From Burkholderia sp. BCC1644 (GTDB lineage: Bacteria > Pseudomonadota > Gammaproteobacteria > Burkholderiales > Burkholderiaceae), in the NCBI RefSeq assembly GCF_902833225.1, contig NZ_CADFEI010000007.1:1-64000 (forward strand): DNA of 64,000 nucleotides, given 5' to 3'. The notes beneath the pieces are model-generated. The model did not search any database and was not told the DNA's origin. It saw only the letters and a program-made list of their open reading frames with translations. Shown here piece after piece: positions 28,419 to 35,800 of this stretch. How positions within the stretch are numbered: the stretch's first letter is position 1; the number at the start of each line of letters is the position of its first letter. A program made the position numbers and the translations under genes.

Positions 28419-29695
28419 ACATGCGGCGATTACTGACATTAATTTTAATTTTGTTTTCTGTAACTTGCATGGCTGGTGAACCGAACATGAATGATTCGAA
28501 GACATATTGTGTCGGCCGATATCTTGTCGATGTGCCGGCGAACGCCGAGCTATATGCGCAATTGGGTGAATATATTTTCGGCCCCGTTCAAACGAACACT
28601 CGCTACGCAAATCTCTCCGCCTTCCAAAAGAGAATGCAAGAAAGAGAGATGGGTCTTAAAAAACCTAAAGGAAAAAGTGATCTCGTTCTGGATCGTGCGA
28701 TTGATTTGCAGGGTAATGGGACGGTTTTTCTTAAATCTACTGTCCTCTATGGTAGAAAGATAGATGGATTTGAGGCGTATAAGTGGATCAATGGGCGTAC
28801 GTTTTTTATCGATATCGATGGGTTTGATCCGGATAAATACGCAACGATGACCGAAAAGCTGCAGAGCAAGTTTTTACCGAGTCTTCGCGCCCGAACTCCA
28901 AATGAAATTCCTGCGCAAGCGGGGTTTTGCTTAAAAGACGGATTCTTTGCAGATGATGGGAAATCGCCACAACACGAAATCGCTTCTATCACGTTTAAAC
29001 TTCCGAATGCGCCGGGGCTTCTCATACACATAACAACGATGACAGCAAAGCCGGACGAAAAAACATTGCTGCAACGTGTGGACAGCGGCGCTGTGCCGGG
29101 ACCGCTGCAATCGCTTGCATCAGGTATTCGCACCTTGCGCCGTGGCGAACATGACGCGAATGGGCGCAAGGGGGAAGAAGGGCTATGGTCATTGCCGACC
29201 GACGCGGGGTTTCGTACATATCAGTTCCATTGGGAAGCGCAGGGGGAACATCTGCAACCTCTGAATCCGACACTTTCGGTTGAATTGACGACGCGAGACG
29301 ATCAACGTCCGAACTTGACCGACGAGCAAGCAACGAAGATTTTCGAATCGATTGTGAACTCTGTACGGTTGCGCCCAACATCAGGCGCGGCAAAGTTAGG
29401 TGCCGCAGTTGTGCCGCTGCCCCCGCTCAACACCATTGTTAGAACGGGGGAGGCCTGTCCGCGTAGCGGCTGGTGGACGTGTCCCGAAGCGAACGGGCTT
29501 CAGATCGACGGCGGAAACCGGCAATACTTTGAACTCGGCTCAACCATGCCAATGGTTGACGTGTTGAGCCAACCGGGCATGCTGGATCGCGTGTTAGGGC
29601 GAGAATCGAAACATAGTGTGCCGACTACGTGGACACTCGTTGCGGTTGACGACGTTGCACCTCCGGAAGCGGACGACGAAACGCCGAAGGTATGA
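28415..29695 (+). CDS. Tli4-family type VI immunity protein
   Basis: The 426-residue protein starts at the ATG overlapping the effector stop (28415-28418). A signal peptide (LLTLILILFSVTCMAG) sends it to the periplasm, where a lipase effector would act. The mature N-terminus, YCVGRYLVDVP, is the hallmark of the Tli4 immunity family. A C-terminal module with CPRSGWW and CPEANG follows. It should bind and neutralise the adjacent lipase. Low-GC codon use is strongest here and differs from the chromosome, in line with horizontal transfer. Confidence 0.82.
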   Translation: MNMRRLLTLILILFSVTCMAGEPNMNDSKTYCVGRYLVDVPANAELYAQLGEYIFGPVQTNTRYANLSAFQKRMQEREMGLKKPKGKSDLVLDRAIDLQGNGTVFLKSTVLYGRKIDGFEAYKWINGRTFFIDIDGFDPDKYATMTEKLQSKFLPSLRARTPNEIPAQAGFCLKDGFFADDGKSPQHEIASITFKLPNAPGLLIHITTMTAKPDEKTLLQRVDSGAVPGPLQSLASGIRTLRRGEHDANGRKGEEGLWSLPTDAGFRTYQFHWEAQGEHLQPLNPTLSVELTTRDDQRPNLTDEQATKIFESIVNSVRLRPTSGAAKLGAAVVPLPPLNTIVRTGEACPRSGWWTCPEANGLQIDGGNRQYFELGSTMPMVDVLSQPGMLDRVLGRESKHSVPTTWTLVAVDDVAPPEADDETPKV

Positions 29696-29711
29696 TGGAG
29701 AACGACGACCA

Positions 29712-29975
29712 ATGCGCAACGTTATTCGAGTAGGTGACGCGACCGACCACGGAGGGCAAGTGGTCGGAGGCGCTTTGAAATTTGACGTGGACGGGCGAGC
29801 GGTCGCCCGCAAGGGCGATCCGTGTATCTGCCCGATTGAAGGGCATCAAGTCTGCCTGATCGCGGAAGGCGACCCGAACTTTGTGGTTGAGGGGCGCCCG
29901 GTTGCGTTCGACGGCCACAAGACGACATGCGGCGCGACGCTGTGTTCAAGTGCGCAGGGATTCGGTATCGGCTAG
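29712..29975 (+). CDS. PAAR domain protein (T6SS spike cap)
   Basis: The 87-residue protein is a complete PAAR domain: RVGDATDHGG, then ARKGDPCICPIEGHQ, then HKTTCGATLCSS. PAAR proteins cap the VgrG trimer with a sharp tip and can recruit effectors. GGAGA lies 11 bp upstream of the ATG. It follows the immunity gene by 16 bp and completes the vgrG-effector-immunity-PAAR set. Confidence 0.9.
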   Translation: MRNVIRVGDATDHGGQVVGGALKFDVDGRAVARKGDPCICPIEGHQVCLIAEGDPNFVVEGRPVAFDGHKTTCGATLCSSAQGFGIG

Positions 29976-29979
29976 CTGA

Positions 29980-30234
29980 AAAAACTGGCCATGCGATCGA
30001 AATGCGACACCGTTAGCGCTCGACGGTAAGCACATCGCGCATGAGGATGACGATGTGTTTTGCCCGGTGTGCAAGACGATCGGCAAGATTCAATGTGTCG
30101 GCCCGCGAATTCCGGTGACCGGGCCGGACGGTCGTCACGTAGCGCTGAATGACGATCTATGCGTCTGCAAGTGTTCGGCACCGCCGCTACTCATCCCGTC
30201 GCAGCAGGTCATGTCGATCAAGGTTTCAGAGTAA
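29980..30234 (+). pseudogene. Remnant of a second PAAR protein
   Basis: The frame open from 29980 to the TAA at 30232-30234 encodes a PAAR-like C-terminal part: LALDGKHIAHEDD, then FCPVCKTIG, then CVGPRIPVTGPDGR and DDLCVCKC. An in-frame TGA (29977-29979) stands just before it and there is no start codon before the conserved part. It therefore looks like a truncated PAAR gene left by recombination next to the intact one. The cysteine-rich pattern differs from the upstream PAAR, so it is not a recent duplicate of it. Confidence 0.65.
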
Positions 30235-30374
30235 AACTAGTTTGCGTGTGCGTTAATCTCAGCTGCACGGCGCCAGAATAACTAAAGATTCCGGTGCGGC
30301 CGCCGTAAACGCATGTGATGTGGACGGGGGCGTCTTTCTCGTCAGAATTCGAATAACTAGCACACACTCTAAAA

Positions 30375-31508
30375 ATGCCGAATAATCATCATAGTGGTCT
30401 TGTTGTCACCTCACTTATCGCAGCCTTAGTAGTAGCTGGCTGCAGCGGGAATACCCTTGATTGGCGCAATGCGCAGGTCAGCAACGGCAAAATCTACGAA
30501 GGTGACGCGAACAAGCCGTTCAGCGGTAAAGTCACCAATGTCCCGTTCGGCACCCTCTATAGCGGGCAGGCCGGATATCAGAAAATCGCGGGAACTGCCG
30601 GATCGATACTCGCTGTACTCTTTGGCTCATCGCTGCTATGCGATAGCGAAGTAGACGAAGGGTTGCCCGACGGAGACGTTACCTGCAAGCAGCCGCGATC
30701 GGATATCGTGCAGATTAAGGGGCATTTTGAAAAGGGGGTGATGGCCGGAAGCTTCACCATGTATGACAAAAGTGGCAAGAACGCTGTTCTTGAGGTGAGT
30801 TACAAGGACGGGCAACCCGATGGGACGCTGAAGCGATACGCGCCGGATACCGGGAAACTTGTAGTTGAGCAGTCCCTGTCCGTGGGGGTCGCCGACGGCA
30901 AGTACAAGGAATGGGATGCAAAGACGGGAAATCTGCTTGTAGAGCAAAATTTTTCACATGGTGTGCTCGATGGCGATCTCGTGCGCAAGGACGCTGACGG
31001 TAACGTCCTTGCGAAAGGGAGCTATTCGAGCGGAAAGTTCACGGGATTTGAATCGTTCTACCAGAGCTACAATTCCTACAAAGGTCCGGACTTCGTGATC
31101 GTGAAGGGAAGCAAGCAATACGAAGATGGAGTGCTCAAGAATGGCCCCGAATTGGATGCGGCCAACACGTTCGCATCCGACGTGCAGCATTGCGTTGACA
31201 TGAAGAGTGATGAGGAATGGGCGAACGCACATCATCGTCCGACTAAAGACGAAACTCCGCCTCTTATCAATGCCTGTAAGCAGGAGGTCGCCAGTCACAA
31301 GGCTGCTGCCGATCAGGTCGCGATGGCGCCTAAGTCAAGCGCCGACGCTGATGATCGAAACGACTGGCCGAAGGAATCTAACGCGTGCACGTCTGCGTGG
31401 GAGGCCGCTTACCACAAGGCAAACGGTTCGGACGCACCCATCAATTATTCCCAAGAGTGGGAATTTGTAGATAACTGTCGGTCGGGGAAATCTCCGCAAT
31501 CGTCATAG
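30375..31508 (+). CDS. MORN-type repeat lipoprotein in the T6SS island
   Basis: The 377-residue protein has a lipoprotein signal with lipobox LVVAGC (Cys23). Several MORN_2-like repeats follow (FEKGVMAGSFTMYDKSGK, YKDGQPDGTLKRY and FSHGVLDGDLVRKD). The C-terminal region has two cysteine-bracketed segments, VQHC...NAC and NAC...DNC, that look like a duplicated disulfide module. A periplasm-facing lipoprotein beside a T6SS cargo set could be a further immunity or accessory protein; this is inference. The ATG is followed directly by the signal sequence, but no strong ribosome site precedes it. Confidence 0.65.
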   Translation: MPNNHHSGLVVTSLIAALVVAGCSGNTLDWRNAQVSNGKIYEGDANKPFSGKVTNVPFGTLYSGQAGYQKIAGTAGSILAVLFGSSLLCDSEVDEGLPDGDVTCKQPRSDIVQIKGHFEKGVMAGSFTMYDKSGKNAVLEVSYKDGQPDGTLKRYAPDTGKLVVEQSLSVGVADGKYKEWDAKTGNLLVEQNFSHGVLDGDLVRKDADGNVLAKGSYSSGKFTGFESFYQSYNSYKGPDFVIVKGSKQYEDGVLKNGPELDAANTFASDVQHCVDMKSDEEWANAHHRPTKDETPPLINACKQEVASHKAAADQVAMAPKSSADADDRNDWPKESNACTSAWEAAYHKANGSDAPINYSQEWEFVDNCRSGKSPQSS

Positions 31509-31650
31509 TGATGGCAGTCTATCAATGACCATCGCAGTTATGAAAAGTAAGCCGTGGGGTCGTGATGGTAGCGGACACCATTAATACGATTGGGTCAGGC
31601 CACGCCGCACGTGGCGTGACGCCGCCTGCTCGGTCGACCCTGAACCAGAA
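31509..31650. other. Right inner end of the island
   Basis: No gene is seen. A hairpin-forming CACGCC...GGCGTG sequence lies around 31600-31618. The region probably held the rest of the integrase gene before it was deleted. Confidence 0.35.
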
Positions 31651-31743
31651 CTAGTCCCGGTCGGAAGTGGAGATTTCCGGCTTGTGGCCCTGGACCCGGA
31701 TTTTGGCCTGCCATTTGTACCCACGTTGAACGATAGTTGCCAT
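31651..31743 (-). pseudogene. Integrase remnant: first 30 codons
   Basis: A frame reading leftward from the ATG at 31743 gives MATIVQRGYKWQAKIR then VQGHKPE and ends at a TAG (31653-31651). This is the typical start of a tyrosine recombinase N-terminal arm domain. A strong ribosome site, GGAGGT, precedes the ATG. No further integrase sequence was recognised beyond the stop. The remnant lies 42 bp inside the right direct repeat, where the integrase of an integrative element is expected. Confidence 0.65.
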
Positions 31744-31785
31744 TCTGACCTCCAGATAGTTACAGGAAATCAGATTGGGTCTGGC

Positions 31786-31910
31786 TGTCGCACGACCGCG
31801 AGTTCGTGAGCGGGCTGGCGAACCGGATCATCGAAGTGCGGACGGACAGCACGTTGTTCGACTTCGGCGGCAATTACGAGGAGTTCCTGACGAGTCAGGG
31901 GCAGGAGTAA
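31786..31910 (+). repeat. attR: second copy of the ybiT 3' end
   Basis: This is a direct repeat of 22857-22981 with one mismatch (31854). It contains the last 41 codons and stop of ybiT without the rest of the gene. Confidence 0.92.
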
Positions 31911-31947
31911 GTGTCCTGAGTCGTACCTGAGCTGATGTATCCGAGAG

Positions 31948-31977
31948 GCCCGCCAAGTTGTACTTGGCGGGCTTTTT
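31948..31977 (+). terminator. Displaced native ybiT terminator
   Basis: GCCCGCCAAGT (31948-31958) pairs perfectly with ACTTGGCGGGC (31962-31972), followed by five T. It lies 38 bp after the attR copy of the ybiT stop codon, where the terminator of an uninterrupted ybiT would be. Confidence 0.88.
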
Positions 31978-32103
31978 CATTTCCGCGTGCGCCGAAGCCC
32001 GGCAGCGTCGCGCATCCCCGTTTCCTCTGCTCAATCGACTTCGGGTAAATTACCCTCCGAACGCACGCCGCCATTCCCCATTCCGACCCGGAGCCGCTTC
32101 CCG

Positions 32104-32853
32104 ATGCAGGATCATCCTCTCCCGCTCGACCTGTCCGGCCTTGCGCAAAGCCTGTACGCGCAAGGCACCGAGGAGGGCATTCTGTCGCGGCTGATGGAGC
32201 GGATCGCGCCGACCCACCGCTTCTGCGTCGATATCGGCGCGAGCGATGGCCTGCGCAACAGCAACACCGCGCGACTGCTGCGCGAACAGGATTGGGCAGG
32301 TGTGCTGGTGGAAGGCAGCGCGTACCGGTTCGGCAAGCTTGCCGCGCACTACGCAGGTGCAGAGCGCGTCCGGCTGCATCACGATCGCGTTCAGCCCGAC
32401 ACAGTCGATCAACTGCTCGCCGACGCGAACACGCCTGAGGACTTCGACCTGCTGTCGATCGATATCGACGGCAACGACTATTGGGTCTGGCGCGGCCTGC
32501 AAGCGTTCAAGCCGCGCATCGTCGTGATCGAATACAACCCGTATTACACGCCACCCGAGCGCTGGGTCATGTGCTTCAATCCGGACCACGAATGGGACGG
32601 CTCGACCTACTACGGCGCGAGCCTCGAATCGCTCGTGCATCTCGGCGGGCAGAAGGGTTACGAACTCGTCTGCTGCGACGACATGGGCAACAACGCGTTC
32701 TTCGTGCGGCAGGACCTGTATCCGCTGCTGGGCATCGCCAACAACGATCCGTCGGTGCTGTTCCGGCCCGCGATGTACAAGCTGCGCTACGTCGGGCACA
32801 ACACGTTCCTGACCGGTCATCCGTATCGGCACGGGCCGGCCGAGCACATCTGA
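32104..32853 (+). CDS. FkbM-like SAM-dependent methyltransferase
   Basis: The 249-residue protein has a Rossmann methyltransferase core: FCVDIGASDG for SAM binding, LVEGSAYRFGKL, then DLLSIDIDGNDYWVW and PRIVVIEYNPYY. This arrangement matches FkbM-type O-methyltransferases and related sugar or glycan methyltransferases. It opens a five-gene operon; the next gene's ATG follows its stop with no gap. The donor is presumably SAM; the acceptor is unknown. Codon use is chromosomal, unlike the adjacent island. Confidence 0.8.
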   Translation: MQDHPLPLDLSGLAQSLYAQGTEEGILSRLMERIAPTHRFCVDIGASDGLRNSNTARLLREQDWAGVLVEGSAYRFGKLAAHYAGAERVRLHHDRVQPDTVDQLLADANTPEDFDLLSIDIDGNDYWVWRGLQAFKPRIVVIEYNPYYTPPERWVMCFNPDHEWDGSTYYGASLESLVHLGGQKGYELVCCDDMGNNAFFVRQDLYPLLGIANNDPSVLFRPAMYKLRYVGHNTFLTGHPYRHGPAEHI

Positions 32854-33849
32854 ATGGACGCGCTCGCCGCCACCTTCGACGAGATTCGTGACGCCTACGC
32901 GCTCGGCCGCAGCGAGGCGCCGCGCCGGGTCAGCGAACGCGTGTGGCATTTACCGACCGGCAGCGGGGGCGGTGTGGCGGTCAAGCTCTACGCGTCCGGA
33001 CATCATGCACGCGGGACCAAGGAAGCTGCTGTCCTCGCGCACCTCGAAACGCACGGCGATACCCGATTCCATGTGCAGACGCTGAAACGCACGACGTCCG
33101 GCGAGCCGCTGTGGACCGGGCAAGGATCGCACGCGATGCTGACGCGCTGGGAAGCCGGGCAGTTCAGAACCTACGATACGTTTTCACCGGCCGAATGGGA
33201 CGCACTCGGTGCGAGTCTGGCCGCGTTGCATCTGAGTCTCGAACGGCTTCATCTGCCGTCGCTCGACACGATCCATGCGCGGCTGACCGCGATCGACGCG
33301 GATGCGGTGCGGCGCAGTTTGCTCGATGCGCTGAATCACGCACGATCGAACGACAACGCCGCGAACCTGCGCCGCTATGTCGATCTCGCGCTGCGCATGC
33401 TCGACCGCTACTATCCCGGCAGCATCGACGCGTTTCCCGCCGAGGATCCGCAACACCCGATCCACAACGACTACAACCAGTTCAACTATCTGTTTACGGG
33501 CACGCTGCCGCCGCTGATCCTCGATTGGGAAGCGTCGATCGGCGCGCCGCGCGAGTACGAGCTGGTGCGATGCCTGAATCATCTGCCACTTGAAGCGCCG
33601 CCGCTCGCGGAAGCGTTCGTGCGCGGATACCAGCGGGTACGGCCGGTGAATCCGGCGCGCATCGCGTGGGCGGTCGATGCCGCATGCCTGCAGCACGCGC
33701 TCAAGCTGTGGGTCGTTCAAGGCTGGCTCGACGATCCGTCGCGCTTCGCGTCGCACCTGAGCGGCGCGGTGACGATGGCGTCCGCGATGGTGGACGCGCG
33801 TGGCCATCTCGTCGATTTCTTTTCCCGTTGCACGGAAGCAGGAACCTGA
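32854..33849 (+). CDS. Phosphotransferase (APH/choline-kinase fold)
   Basis: The 331-residue kinase-like protein has the Brenner motif HNDYNQFN (His204-Asn211, catalytic Asp206) and the metal-binding LDWE (Asp224). Both active-site motifs are intact. Family members phosphorylate small hydroxylated molecules such as aminoglycosides, homoserine, choline and sugars. Here it probably phosphorylates a pathway intermediate, not an antibiotic. It abuts the FkbM-like gene and is followed after 1 bp by the radical SAM gene. Confidence 0.82.
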   Translation: MDALAATFDEIRDAYALGRSEAPRRVSERVWHLPTGSGGGVAVKLYASGHHARGTKEAAVLAHLETHGDTRFHVQTLKRTTSGEPLWTGQGSHAMLTRWEAGQFRTYDTFSPAEWDALGASLAALHLSLERLHLPSLDTIHARLTAIDADAVRRSLLDALNHARSNDNAANLRRYVDLALRMLDRYYPGSIDAFPAEDPQHPIHNDYNQFNYLFTGTLPPLILDWEASIGAPREYELVRCLNHLPLEAPPLAEAFVRGYQRVRPVNPARIAWAVDAACLQHALKLWVVQGWLDDPSRFASHLSGAVTMASAMVDARGHLVDFFSRCTEAGT

Positions 33850-33850
33850 A

Positions 33851-34729
33851 GTGAGTGCGAATCCGAACACGATCGCGAATCCGTCACCGTCCGGCGAGCG
33901 GCAGCATGTCTTCCCGCCGCCGCTCGATCGCGACTACCGCGTCGAAAACGGCCGTATCCGGACGCGCTCGCTGGAAGCGCATATCGTCGATCATTGCAAC
34001 CTGACTTGTGCTGAATGCTGCTCGCTGTCGCCGCTTTTGCCCGAGTGGCATGCGAGCCCCGAATCGATCGAGGCCGATCTGCGCAAGGCTGCGAAGGTGT
34101 TGAGCCCGCGCATGTTCAAGCTGGTCGGCGGCGAGCCGCTGCTGCATCCGGCGCTCGTCGAACTGATCGAACGCGTGCGCGCGACGGCCATCGCGCCCGT
34201 GATCTCCGTCACGACGAACGGGCTGAAGCTCGGCGAGATGCCGGACGCGTTCTGGCAGGCGGTGGATGCGCTGACGATCTCGCGCTATCCGAAGCCGGCG
34301 CTTTCGCCCGACCTGGTCGCGTACGTCGAGCGTCAGGCCGCGCGTTTCGACGTGCGTCTGAACTGGAAGGTGCAGGACGTGTTCACGACGATGAATCGCG
34401 CACAGCCCGGCACGGACCGCGACGAAGCGCAGCGCCTCTATCACGATTGCTGGATCCGCGAGCGCTGCCATATGATTCGCGACGGCATGTTCTACACGTG
34501 CACGCGTCCCGCGCATTTCCATACGCTCTACAAGGGCGAGAAGGATTTTCAGGCCGACGGCCTGCCGCTGCGCGACGACGCAGGCATGCTCGACGCGATG
34601 CTCGCCTATCTGCAACGCGAGGCGCCGCTCGAGGCGTGCCTGCATTGCCAGGGCGGCAGCGCGCCGGTCGCGCCGCATCGCATCCTGAAACGCATTGAAG
34701 TGGACACCTTGAAGGCCCGTTATCCATGA
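33851..34729 (+). CDS. Radical SAM protein with C-terminal cysteine cluster
   Basis: The 292-residue protein starts at a GTG one base after the preceding stop, with AGGAA upstream. It carries the radical SAM motif CNLTCAEC (Cys49, Cys53, Cys56) and the GGEPLLHP segment. The C-terminal cysteines C200, C206, C217, C263 and C266 may bind a second, SPASM/twitch-like cluster. Such enzymes modify peptides or small molecules through a 5'-deoxyadenosyl radical. No precursor peptide gene was found nearby. Its stop overlaps the next ATG by 4 bp. Confidence 0.82.
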   Translation: MSANPNTIANPSPSGERQHVFPPPLDRDYRVENGRIRTRSLEAHIVDHCNLTCAECCSLSPLLPEWHASPESIEADLRKAAKVLSPRMFKLVGGEPLLHPALVELIERVRATAIAPVISVTTNGLKLGEMPDAFWQAVDALTISRYPKPALSPDLVAYVERQAARFDVRLNWKVQDVFTTMNRAQPGTDRDEAQRLYHDCWIRERCHMIRDGMFYTCTRPAHFHTLYKGEKDFQADGLPLRDDAGMLDAMLAYLQREAPLEACLHCQGGSAPVAPHRILKRIEVDTLKARYP

Positions 34730-35793
34730 TCGTCGGCACACGCGACCCGTTCGGTTTCGATCGTCTTCACTACCATCCGCGCAGCGGCGGGTCGGCGTCC
34801 GGCATTCGCGCCGCGCTGCGTGCGGCGGGGCAACCGGCTGGTGCGCCGGACACGGCCGCCATCGCGGGCTACCTGAGCGGCGAGCGTCTCGTCGGCCGCA
34901 CCGTGCTGCGCGACGTGCTTGCGGTGCCGCCTGGTCACGCGCTGATCCGTTCGCAGCAAGGGTTGACGGTGCAGCCGTGGCCGGAACGGCCTCATCACGC
35001 CGATCTGGATACCGTGCTGCGCGCGTCGCTGCAACGCGCGCTCGACAGCGGCAAGCGCGTCGCACTGGCGCTGAGCGGCGGGCTCGATTCGGCGCTGTTG
35101 CTCGCGCAACTGCGCGAACTCGGCGCATTGCCGCACGTGACGGCCTACATCCTCGCGACCGACATGCCCGGCTACTGCGAGCTCGACGCAGCGCTCGAAC
35201 TTGCCACGCAGATGCAGGCGAACGTGAAGATCGTCCGCGCGAACGAAGCCGATTTCATCGCGGCGCTGCCGAGAACGACCCATGCGGTCGAGGAACCGAT
35301 GTTCAACCTGCATCCGGTCGCGAAGCTGTTGCTGGCCGAGGCGATGGCCGCGGACGGCATCGAGATCGCGATTACCGGCGATGGCGCGGATCAGGTGCTG
35401 CGCCGTGACCAGTCGGCCAACTATTTGCCGCTGTGCCACGCGTTGTTCGATGCGGCGTCGGTCGACCTGCATCCGCCGTTCGTCGATGCGGCCGTCGTCG
35501 CGCATCTGACGAGCATCGCGCCTGACCCGAACAAGCAATGCCTGCGCGATCTCGGGGCGCGCCTGAACCTGCCGGACCGTCTCGTGCATGGCCCCAAGCG
35601 CGGGCGGCTCGCGCCGGCGATGGAACTCGGCACGCTGCTCGATCGCGACCGCACGCATGTGCTGGCCGACACGCTCGGCCTGGCCGCGCCCACGCTGCAG
35701 GCCGATACCGAACGCGTGCTGTGGGCGACGCTGACACTGATCCTCGATCATCTCGAGCACCTTCACCTCGATGCCGCGCATCGCCCAACCTGA
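34726..35793 (+). CDS. Asparagine-synthetase-like protein without active amidotransferase
   Basis: The 355-residue protein has the ATP pyrophosphatase motif SGGLDS at residues 117-122, and ITGDGADQVLRRD downstream, as in asparagine synthetases and the beta-lactam or lasso-peptide cyclases derived from them. The N-terminal 90 residues resemble the end of the class II glutaminase domain, but residue 2 is Ile, not the catalytic Cys, and most of the domain is missing. It should therefore adenylate a carboxylate and use an amine other than glutamine-derived ammonia. It is coupled to the radical SAM gene by a 4 bp overlap. Confidence 0.8.
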   Translation: MIVGTRDPFGFDRLHYHPRSGGSASGIRAALRAAGQPAGAPDTAAIAGYLSGERLVGRTVLRDVLAVPPGHALIRSQQGLTVQPWPERPHHADLDTVLRASLQRALDSGKRVALALSGGLDSALLLAQLRELGALPHVTAYILATDMPGYCELDAALELATQMQANVKIVRANEADFIAALPRTTHAVEEPMFNLHPVAKLLLAEAMAADGIEIAITGDGADQVLRRDQSANYLPLCHALFDAASVDLHPPFVDAAVVAHLTSIAPDPNKQCLRDLGARLNLPDRLVHGPKRGRLAPAMELGTLLDRDRTHVLADTLGLAAPTLQADTERVLWATLTLILDHLEHLHLDAAHRPT

Positions 35794-35800
35794 GTCGCTC

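Larger units (their letters stand above)
22982..31910. mobile_element. Genomic island with orphan type VI effector module, integrated at ybiT
   Basis: About 8.9 kb lie between 125 bp direct repeats of the ybiT 3' end. Base composition is clearly lower in GC than on both sides, with A/T-ending codons common, especially from 27700 to 29000. The cargo is vgrG, a lipase effector, its immunity protein, PAAR, a PAAR remnant and a MORN-type lipoprotein. A 30-codon integrase-like N-terminus lies 42 bp inside the right repeat. The likely original ybiT terminator stands just outside the right repeat. No intact integrase is present, so the element is probably immobile without help in trans. Confidence 0.88.

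Noticed and set aside
34726..35793. Lasso-peptide cyclase
   Set aside because: No precursor peptide, leader peptidase or RRE gene is present nearby, so a lasso-peptide cluster is not supported.
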